Assembly (NCBI GenBank): GCA_050692055.1
Contig: JBOGTC010000130.1
Coordinates: forward strand, 1-5,928
DNA length: 5,928 nucleotides
Direction of reading: 5' to 3'
Source: JBOGTC01 sp050692055
Lineage (GTDB): Bacteria; Chloroflexota; Limnocylindria; QHBO01
Position numbers and translations under genes: made by a program. This document shows, one piece after another, positions 1-4,220 of the stretch (its first letter is position 1; every line of letters starts with the position of its first letter). Under the pieces are notes generated by a model that worked only from the letters and a program-made list of their open reading frames with translations, made no database searches and was not told the origin of the DNA.

Positions 1-573
1 CCGCTGCACGCCGGCGCGCTGGCGGCGGCGCTGCGCGACTGGCGTGACGGCGATGCATCGACGGCGCTCGCGATGGCGGCAGGCGCTCCTGCGGCGGCCG
101 CCCTGTCCGCCGATACCGGGGCGATCACTCGCCCGGTGGCCGCGGTGGCGGCGCCCTCCGCAGCCAAGCCGGATGACGGTCCATCGAAGGGACGTACGGC
201 GCTCGCTGGCGGACCGCTCCTGGCGCTGCTGGCGCTGGCGGTGCTGGCGATCTTGGGCATCGCCCTCATCGGCTCGGCCGATCCGCCGGTCGTCGGCTCG
301 GCGCCGACGCCCACGGCGATCGCCACGCCGCCTCCGACGCCGAACCCCACACCGAGGCCGACTCCTGCTGTTCCCGAGTGGCTTCCCGAGCTGGTGGCCG
401 ACTATGTCGATGAGTGTGGAGAGGAGGACGCCGAGCAGGTAGCGGCAGAGATCTCAGTGATGTCCGAGGATCAGGCCAAGGATCATGTGGAAACACTCGA
501 GGAGGAATGCGAGGACGAGGGCGGCCGCGGGCGAGGACGCGGAGGCGGAAACGACAACAACGACGACGACTGA
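1..573 (+). CDS. C-terminal part of a membrane-anchored protein, probably a Ser/Thr protein kinase (5' end outside window)
   Basis: The frame is open from base 1 to the TGA at 571-573, giving 190 residues; the true start lies upstream. Counting from the window edge, residues 1-15 (HAGALAAALRDW) resemble the end of a bacterial Hanks-type kinase domain, where a 'saaalaaaLrrW' helix closes the C-lobe. An Ala/Pro linker follows, then one hydrophobic helix at about 71-91 (GPLLALLALAVLAILGIALIG), a Pro/Thr-rich stalk at about 100-125, and a short acidic, probably helical domain with two cysteines (C139, C170). It ends in an Arg-Gly run and an Asn/Asp tail. By known kinase topology the first part would be cytoplasmic and the stalk and tail outside. 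No catalytic kinase motif lies in the window, so the kinase label rests on the short C-lobe-like helix and the overall architecture. Another single-pass sensor or anchored protein is possible. It converges on the NTF2-like gene. Confidence 0.5.
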   Translation, partial: PLHAGALAAALRDWRDGDASTALAMAAGAPAAAALSADTGAITRPVAAVAAPSAAKPDDGPSKGRTALAGGPLLALLALAVLAILGIALIGSADPPVVGSAPTPTAIATPPPTPNPTPRPTPAVPEWLPELVADYVDECGEEDAEQVAAEISVMSEDQAKDHVETLEEECEDEGGRGRGRGGGNDNNDDD

Positions 574-579
574 GACCGA

Positions 580-915
580 TCAGGTGGGCTGAAGGAAGAG
601 GCTGACGATCTCGCCGTTCTCGACGCGGAAGTTGGCCTCCACCTGCATCGGCTGCACCCCTGGCCTGATCACGGTGACGTCCGCGACGAAGCTGGCGCCC
701 ATGGAGCGGCTGTCGTTCTGGTACATCCGGAAGCCGTCGCCGGCGCGGACGAACCAGCCGCCGACCTTGTCGCGGCCGCGCAGGTTGGTGCGCTCGTCGG
801 AGCCGGGCACCGAGATCCCGAGCACCGCGTGCTCGGCGAACAGGTCGACCGCCTTCTCGCGGTGGTCATCGTTGATCAGCTCGAAGAAGAGATCGACGGT
901 CTCGGTGGCGCCCAT
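580..915 (-). CDS. SnoaL-like / NTF2-like domain protein
   Basis: The 111-residue product spans a single NTF2-fold domain. It opens with a helix (ETVDLFFELINDDHREKAVDLFAEHAVL), continues with the loop and 'LRGRDKVGGWF' helix typical of SnoaL-like proteins, and ends in strands (ASFVADVTVI, MQVEANFRVENGEIVSLFLQ). The family is a cone-shaped alpha+beta fold, usually dimeric, used for small-molecule isomerases, cyclases and hydrolases as well as proteins of unknown role. No substrate can be assigned. There is no signal peptide or membrane segment, so it is probably cytosolic. I chose the ATG at 915-913 because it begins the domain and lies 8 nt after a TAGACT -10 element, which suggests a leaderless mRNA; no Shine-Dalgarno sequence precedes it. 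The stop is 6 bp from the convergent stop of the upstream gene. Confidence 0.8.
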   Translation of the reverse strand: MGATETVDLFFELINDDHREKAVDLFAEHAVLGISVPGSDERTNLRGRDKVGGWFVRAGDGFRMYQNDSRSMGASFVADVTVIRPGVQPMQVEANFRVENGEIVSLFLQPT

Positions 916-923
916 GTCGACTC

Positions 924-929
924 AGTCTA
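924..929 (-). promoter_or_regulatory. Predicted -10 element TAGACT for the NTF2-like gene
   Basis: On the minus strand TAGACT is followed by GAGTCGAC and then the ATG. The 8-nt gap puts the expected transcription start at or one base before the ATG, implying a leaderless transcript. A related TAGAC sits 7 bp further upstream (TAGACGCTAGACT). A TTGAAG at 954-949 could be a -35 box, but its 19-bp spacer is long. The same TAGACTG precedes hom and the DUF885 gene. Confidence 0.55.
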
Positions 930-969
930 GCGTCTAACGCGGTCGGCTCTTCAAACCATCGATCGTCAG

Positions 970-1022
970 CAGTGACACCGCTCACAGCCCGCGAAACGGC
1001 GCGATTGCGCGCCCTGTCACTG
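970..1022. repeat. Inverted repeat CAGTGACA ... TGTCACTG
   Basis: CAGTGACA at 970-977 and TGTCACTG at 1015-1022 are exact reverse complements over 8 bp, separated by 37 nt. The intervening sequence contains its own hairpin at 998-1013. It could be a pair of operator half-sites or an RNA stem. It lies about 40-95 bp upstream of the NTF2-like promoter. Confidence 0.45.
998..1013 (-). terminator. GC-rich hairpin, possible weak terminator of the 1098-1622 membrane-protein gene
   Basis: GGCGCG and CGCGCC form a perfect 6-bp stem with a 4-nt loop (ATTG on the plus strand). Read on the minus strand it lies about 85 nt beyond the membrane-protein stop and is followed by GTTTCG, a very short T-run. 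The lack of a real U-tract makes intrinsic termination uncertain. Confidence 0.3.
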
Positions 1023-1034
1023 TTCCCACTGTTC
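1018..1034. repeat. Tandem direct repeat CACTGTTC x2 (9-bp period)
   Basis: CACTGTTC occurs at 1018-1025 and again at 1027-1034 with one C between. The first copy overlaps the right arm of the 970-1022 inverted repeat. Tandem short repeats upstream of a promoter can be regulator-binding sites, but the repeat could also be chance. Confidence 0.4.
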
Positions 1035-1097
1035 ATCCGCTGCGCGAAGACGGCGTTCCGCCGGCTGTAAGTGCTGGGGCTTCTGACGAGGAACCGA

Positions 1098-1622
1098 TTA
1101 CACGGAAGCCCTGTCGCGGCGGGAGTGGCGGGATAGGTACCACCAGATCACGCCGACGAGGAGCAGGGCGGCGGCGATGATGGGCGTGGCGATGATGCCG
1201 AGCACCGCGACGAACAGCACGCCGGCGGCGAGCCCGGCGATTGGCAGCGTGCGCGGCAGAGCGAACGTGGCTGCCAGCATTGCTCCCACCGCAACCGGTG
1301 CCGTCAGCATGTAGGCAAGGATCTGGTACGCCGCCTGCGGCGCCAGAAACGCCGCCGGCACTGCCGTGAGCGCTGGCAGCCCGGCGAGGATCGCCGGAAA
1401 CGGGCCGGCGCGGACCATGAACACCGCGGCCGAGGCGATCAGCCCGGCTGCCACCGGAGGCATGGCCGCGCGCGACTCGGCAGCCCGTCGCAGCTGATCC
1501 TGGTCGCCGAACAGCACGAACTGGTCGGCCATGAGCACGCCCAGCCAGACGAGGAAAGCGAAGCCGAGAGCGGCAGCCGCGCCCGCGACCGGGTCAAAGC
1601 TGCCTCCAGATCTGCGCGACAT
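1098..1622 (-). CDS. Small multi-pass membrane protein of unknown function
   Basis: I do not recognise the family. From the ATG at 1622-1620 the product is 174 residues. It has a short basic N-terminus (MSRRSGG) and hydrophobic stretches at about 12-32, 55-70, 74-92, 98-119 and 126-163; the last is long enough to cross the membrane twice, so five or six helices are likely. A charged loop (GDQDQLRRAAESRA, about 39-52) follows the first helix, and the C-terminus is strongly basic (SRHSRRDRASV), suggesting a cytoplasmic tail by the positive-inside rule. Hydrophobic segments are rich in Ala, Gly and Pro, and no catalytic or transport motif is evident. A TTG nine codons upstream (1649) is in frame, but I prefer the ATG; neither has a clear Shine-Dalgarno sequence. 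The gene diverges from hom with 64 bp between starts. Confidence 0.65.
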   Translation of the reverse strand: MSRRSGGSFDPVAGAAAALGFAFLVWLGVLMADQFVLFGDQDQLRRAAESRAAMPPVAAGLIASAAVFMVRAGPFPAILAGLPALTAVPAAFLAPQAAYQILAYMLTAPVAVGAMLAATFALPRTLPIAGLAAGVLFVAVLGIIATPIIAAALLLVGVIWWYLSRHSRRDRASV

Positions 1623-1673
1623 CGGGGATAGGGTGGAGGCCCGGATCAACCCGGCAACGGCTCAAGAGTCCCG

Positions 1674-1679
1674 TAGACT
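1674..1679 (+). promoter_or_regulatory. Predicted -10 element TAGACT for the hom-asd operon
   Basis: TAGACT is followed by GAAACCA and then the ATG at 1687. The 7-nt gap predicts transcription starting on or next to the A of the ATG, so the mRNA would be leaderless. No Shine-Dalgarno precedes this ATG and no good -35 is seen. The element supports 1687 rather than the upstream in-frame codon at 1531, which would overlap the divergent gene. Confidence 0.6.
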
Positions 1680-1686
1680 GAAACCA

Positions 1687-2610
1687 ATGGAGCGGCTGCG
1701 CATCGGGCTCATCGGCTGGGGGACCGTCGGCTCGGCCCTGGGCGAGCTCGTGCTGCGCGGCCCCCTCCCGGTCGATCTGGCCTGCGTTGCGGTACGCGAT
1801 CCGGCGCGCGAGCGGAGCCGCGCGCTGCCGCCCAACGTTGACATCGGTTCGTCCGAGCTGGCCCTGCATGCGCACGCGGTGGTCGAGCTCGCGGGTGGCC
1901 TGGATGGACCGACGGACTGGGCCCGGCTCGCCCTCGAGCGCGGGCGGCCGTACGTGACCGCCAACAAGGCGCTGCTCGCCACGCACGGCGGGGAGCTGGC
2001 GGAGCTGGCGAAGCGCCACGGCGCGGCGCTGCTGGCATCGGCCAGCGTGGGCGGGGGCACGCCGATGATCGAGACGGTCCAGCATCTCGCCGCGACCGGT
2101 GAGATCGAGCGCCTGCGCGGCATCGTCAACGCCACGACCACCTTCATCCTGTCGGCCATGGCCGACGGCCGCTCATACGATGAGGCGCTGCGCGCAGCCC
2201 AGGACGCCGGCTACGCGGAGGCGGATCCGTCCTTCGACGTCGAGGGGCGCGACGCCGCCCAGAAGCTCGCCATCCTGGCCTCTGTGGCCTGGGGCCGCTG
2301 GCGCGCCGAGCGCGAGGTGGACGCGAGGGGTATCGTCGGGCTCGAGGTCGAACCGGGCAGGACAGTCCGGCTCGTGGCCGAGGCAATGGATGGAGCCATG
2401 ACCGTCAGACCGATACCGCTCAGCTCCGACGAGCCGTTGGCCCGCACGTCCGGCGTCGAGAGCATCCTGGAGGTCAAGATGCGCGACGGCTCCGTGTTCC
2501 GCGTCTCCGGACCGGGCGCCGGAGGCCGCGTGACCGCGGGCGCCGTCTACGCCGACCTTGCCCGCCTCGTCGCCGGCGAGCGCCCGATCGTGTTCGGCGC
2601 CGCGTCGTGA
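1687..2610 (+). CDS. hom: Homoserine dehydrogenase, short form without ACT domain
   Basis: Reduces L-aspartate-4-semialdehyde to L-homoserine with NAD(P)H (EC 1.1.1.3), the branch step toward threonine and methionine; cytosolic. The product is 307 residues. The N-terminal Rossmann domain opens with GLIGWGTVG (7-15), and the conserved TANKALLA segment carries K94. The catalytic domain contains SVGGGTP (120-126) and the family signature at 171-193 (A-x3-G-Y-A-E-x-D-P ... D-V-E-G-R-D-x3-K). E178, D189 and K193 align with the catalytic Glu, Asp and Lys known for the family. The usual VNGTTN motif reads VNATTT here. Many bacterial enzymes run to about 430 residues with a C-terminal ACT domain for threonine feedback; this one stops after the catalytic core. 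The ATG at 1687 is chosen because it starts the Rossmann strand and lies 7 nt after TAGACT. The stop overlaps the asd GTG by 4 bp. Confidence 0.94.
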   Translation: MERLRIGLIGWGTVGSALGELVLRGPLPVDLACVAVRDPARERSRALPPNVDIGSSELALHAHAVVELAGGLDGPTDWARLALERGRPYVTANKALLATHGGELAELAKRHGAALLASASVGGGTPMIETVQHLAATGEIERLRGIVNATTTFILSAMADGRSYDEALRAAQDAGYAEADPSFDVEGRDAAQKLAILASVAWGRWRAEREVDARGIVGLEVEPGRTVRLVAEAMDGAMTVRPIPLSSDEPLARTSGVESILEVKMRDGSVFRVSGPGAGGRVTAGAVYADLARLVAGERPIVFGAAS

Positions 2611-3641
2611 GCGATTCCTGGCCGACCGTCGGCGTTTCCGGAGCGCGCGGCGTGGTGGGCGGTGTCTTCCTCTCCATCCTGGCCGATGCCGGGCTGCCGG
2701 CACCCTGCCTGCGCGCATTCGGCTCGGGCGAGGGTCGAACTGCGGCGTACGCCGGTAGGGACGTCGATGTCGACGTCCTGACCGATGCCGCCGCGGCCGA
2801 GCTCGACGTCCTGTTCCTGGCCGTCGATGCCGCGCAGAGCCGCGAGATCATGGCCGGACCGGGTGCATCGGTCCCGCTGGTGGTCGACAACTCGAGCGCC
2901 TTTCGCCTGGCCGATGACGTGCCGCTCGTGGTGCCGGAGGCGAACGCGCACGCGGCGCGGGAGCGGTCCGGAAACCTGATCGCCAACCCGAACTGCACCA
3001 CCGCCGCGGCGGTGGTTGCGCTGGCGCCGATCCGCGACGTCGCCGGCCTGGCGTCGGTGGACCTCGCCTCCTACCAGGCCGTCTCCGGCGCGGGCCGCGC
3101 CGGCCTAGACACCTTCGACGCCGAGCGCGGGACCGATCATCGAGACCGGGCGGCGAGCTCGCCGTTCCACGGCCGGATCGCCGACTCGGTGGTGCCGCAG
3201 ATCGACGTCCTCGACGAGTCGGGCTGGACCGGCGAGGAGAACAAGATCATGGCCGAGATGCGCAAGATCCTGGAGATGCCGTCCCTCGACATTGCCGCCA
3301 CGACCGTGCGCGTCGCAGTACGCACCGGGCACAGCGTCGCGCTGCACTTGCGGACGGAGCGGCAGGCTTCGGTTGCCGAGCTCGAATCGGCGCTGCGTGA
3401 CGCGACGGGCGTGGAGTACCGGCCGGCCGACGGCTCGGAGCGCCACCCGATGCCGCTCGACGTCGAGGGCCGTGATCCGGTGCTTGTCGGCCGCCTGCGT
3501 GCCATCCCCGGCCGCGAGCGCGGCTTCGCCCTGTGGCTCAGCAGCGACAACCTGCGCAAGGGCGCCGCGCTCAACGCCGTCCAGGTCGCGGCCGCCGCCG
3601 ATCCCGAGCGCTTCGGCCGCCTTCTGCCTCCACCGCGGTGA
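2607..3641 (+). CDS. asd: Aspartate-semialdehyde dehydrogenase
   Basis: Reduces L-aspartyl-4-phosphate to aspartate-4-semialdehyde with NADPH (EC 1.2.1.11), supplying Hom and the lysine/diaminopimelate branch; cytosolic. The 344-residue length is normal for the family. The N-terminal nucleotide-binding loop is GVSGARGVVG (9-18). Further conserved blocks are VDNSSAFR (93-100), VVPEAN (108-113), NPNCTT with the nucleophile C130, SYQAVSGAG with Q156, TGEENKIMAEMRKIL (207-221), VRVAVRTGHS with substrate-binding R234 and catalytic H241, and the C-terminal DNLRKGAALNAVQVA. All expected catalytic residues are present, so the enzyme should be active. The start is a GTG nested in the hom stop (GTGA). 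No Shine-Dalgarno precedes it, so translation is probably coupled to hom. Its own stop is again nested in a GTGA that opens a broken downstream frame. Confidence 0.95.
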   Translation: MSDSWPTVGVSGARGVVGGVFLSILADAGLPAPCLRAFGSGEGRTAAYAGRDVDVDVLTDAAAAELDVLFLAVDAAQSREIMAGPGASVPLVVDNSSAFRLADDVPLVVPEANAHAARERSGNLIANPNCTTAAAVVALAPIRDVAGLASVDLASYQAVSGAGRAGLDTFDAERGTDHRDRAASSPFHGRIADSVVPQIDVLDESGWTGEENKIMAEMRKILEMPSLDIAATTVRVAVRTGHSVALHLRTERQASVAELESALRDATGVEYRPADGSERHPMPLDVEGRDPVLVGRLRAIPGRERGFALWLSSDNLRKGAALNAVQVAAAADPERFGRLLPPPR

Positions 3642-3740
3642 GTGAGGCGCCGGGCGTCGGCTTCATCGGGCTTCCGGACCGATAGGTTCGAGCAGATGGT
3701 GGCGCTCTTCCGCGACCTCATCGGCCTATTGCTCCGCTGG
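3638..3740 (+). pseudogene. Frameshifted 5' remnant of a VOC (glyoxalase/bleomycin-resistance-like) gene
   Basis: A GTG at 3638 overlaps the asd stop as GTGA, the same arrangement as hom-asd. It reads MSEAPGVGFIGL and then PDR and a TAG at 3683. From about 3675 the frame one base away reads RTDRFEQMVALFRDLIGL. Dropping one T at 3672-3673 would join the two into a continuous opening of a VOC-superfamily domain: a first strand 'F-x-G-x-R-T-D' followed by the helix 'F-x-x-M-x-x-F-[YF]-R-D-x-[LI]-G-L'. After W (3738-3740) no frame resembles the rest of such a domain, so the gene seems both frameshifted and truncated. VOC proteins are small metal-dependent enzymes (lyases, dioxygenases, resistance proteins); no specific function can be given. 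The family call rests on pattern recognition over about 30 residues. A base-calling error could explain the frameshift but not the missing remainder. Confidence 0.55.
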
Positions 3741-4177
3741 TGCAACCAATGCGACCTCAGCGCCCGAATCAGGGCGACCACAACGCATCAGTGTGCGTAT
3801 ATCGACTCATTGATAGAGGGACAAGGCTACGTTCCGACCGGGTCACGCCGCGTAGGTTGCACCAGGCGAGCACTGAGGGCATGAGCACCGGCACCCGGCA
3901 GCATCGATCCCGGACGGGCTTCGGTTTCGTCGTCGCAGTAGCCGAGTGACTGCTACGCAGGCGGAGCGGCCACATTTCTGCGCGACAGTCCTCCCATTGC
4001 TGCAACGCGAGAAGGCGGCGAAGGTCTGAGCATGGCCGGCAATGGCCCTCATTCGGCGACCTACATACCAGTCACCACGTTGCTGATCGATAGGAATCGG
4101 CCGGGGCCGCGACCCCGGCGCGACGCGGCCGCGACTGGGCCGCGGCGTGCTCGTCACTGGCCAGCGGCATCGCCCGC
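3741..4177. other. Gene-poor stretch between the asd operon and the DUF885 gene
   Basis: No frame on either strand looks like a real protein; the open frames are short, rich in Arg, Ser and Thr, and lack starts with ribosome binding sites. The part around 3780-3830 is visibly less GC-rich than the flanking genes (for example GTGCGTATATCGACTCATTG). A CTACG/CGTAG inverted pair (3827-3831 with 3851-3855) is too weak to call. The right end carries two strong GC hairpins, listed separately. The stretch may be decayed sequence that once held the rest of the VOC gene, or plain untranslated DNA. Confidence 0.5.
4100..4144. repeat. Two adjacent GC-rich hairpins upstream of the DUF885 promoter
   Basis: The first hairpin pairs GCCGGGG (4100-4106) with CCCCGGC (4113-4119), a 7-bp perfect stem with a 6-nt loop. 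The second pairs CGCGGCC (4124-4130) with GGCCGCG (4138-4144), a 7-bp perfect stem with a 7-nt loop. Only 4 nt separate them. Neither is followed by a T-run, so they are not classical terminators. They could act as a U-less terminator or an RNA-stabilising structure at the end of the asd transcript. Confidence 0.45.
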
Positions 4178-4183
4178 TAGACT
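4178..4183 (+). promoter_or_regulatory. Predicted -10 element TAGACT for the DUF885 gene
   Basis: GCTAGACTG matches the element before the NTF2-like gene over 9 bases. Unlike the other two copies it lies 37 nt before the start codon, which leaves room for a leader of about 30 nt carrying the GGAGG ribosome binding site. No clear -35 box is seen. Confidence 0.5.
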
Positions 4184-4208
4184 GGTCACCTCCCCGGGCC
4201 ATCACGCT

Positions 4209-4213
4209 GGAGG
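4209..4213 (+). promoter_or_regulatory. Ribosome binding site GGAGG of the DUF885 gene
   Basis: GGAGG is followed by a 7-nt spacer (TTGATGC) before the ATG at 4221, an ideal distance. It fixes the 4221 start. An ATG at 4217 is in another frame and only 3 nt from the site. Confidence 0.75.
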
Positions 4214-4220
4214 TTGATGC

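Larger units (their letters stand above)
916..1097. other. 182-bp spacer between two minus-strand genes, containing repeats but no gene
   Basis: No plausible coding frame is present. The side near 916-954 holds the predicted promoter of the NTF2-like gene. The middle holds an 8-bp inverted repeat (970-977 with 1015-1022), a GC hairpin (998-1013) and a tandem 8-bp direct repeat (1018-1034). The stretch must contain the transcript end of the membrane-protein gene unless that gene is co-transcribed with the NTF2-like gene. Confidence 0.6.

Noticed and set aside
1623..1649. TTG start at 1649 for the membrane protein
   Set aside because: It adds only nine unremarkable residues, has no ribosome binding site, and would narrow the spacer to hom further. 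The ATG at 1622 is simpler, though not proven.
1531..1686. An in-frame N-terminal extension of hom by 52 codons
   Set aside because: It runs antisense through the start of the divergent membrane-protein gene, its sequence is unlike the family, and the Rossmann strand begins right after the ATG at 1687, which has a well-placed TAGACT.
2173..2718. Long minus-strand open frame across hom and asd
   Set aside because: A shadow of high-GC coding sequence; its translation is Arg-rich with no domain, while the plus strand encodes clear enzymes.
3104..3109. TAGACA inside asd, a near-match to the TAGACT promoter word
   Set aside because: It lies within conserved coding sequence in mid-gene with no gene start shortly downstream, so it is most likely chance.
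3638..3685. MSEAPGVGFIGL read as the start of a 3-hydroxyisobutyrate/6-phosphogluconate dehydrogenase-type Rossmann protein
   Set aside because: The VGFIGL motif alone fits, but no frame continues with the expected G-x-M-G. The continuation RTDRFEQMVALFRD fits a VOC domain much better.
3685..3691. GGTTCGA, resembling a tRNA T-loop
   Set aside because: The flanks do not form a 5-bp T-stem and no acceptor, D or anticodon arms can be paired around it.
3642..3884. An 80-residue open frame after asd taken as a gene of its own
   Set aside because: Only its residues 12-29 look like a protein family (VOC), and these belong to a start in the other frame at 3638. The rest is Arg/Thr-rich and unlike any domain.
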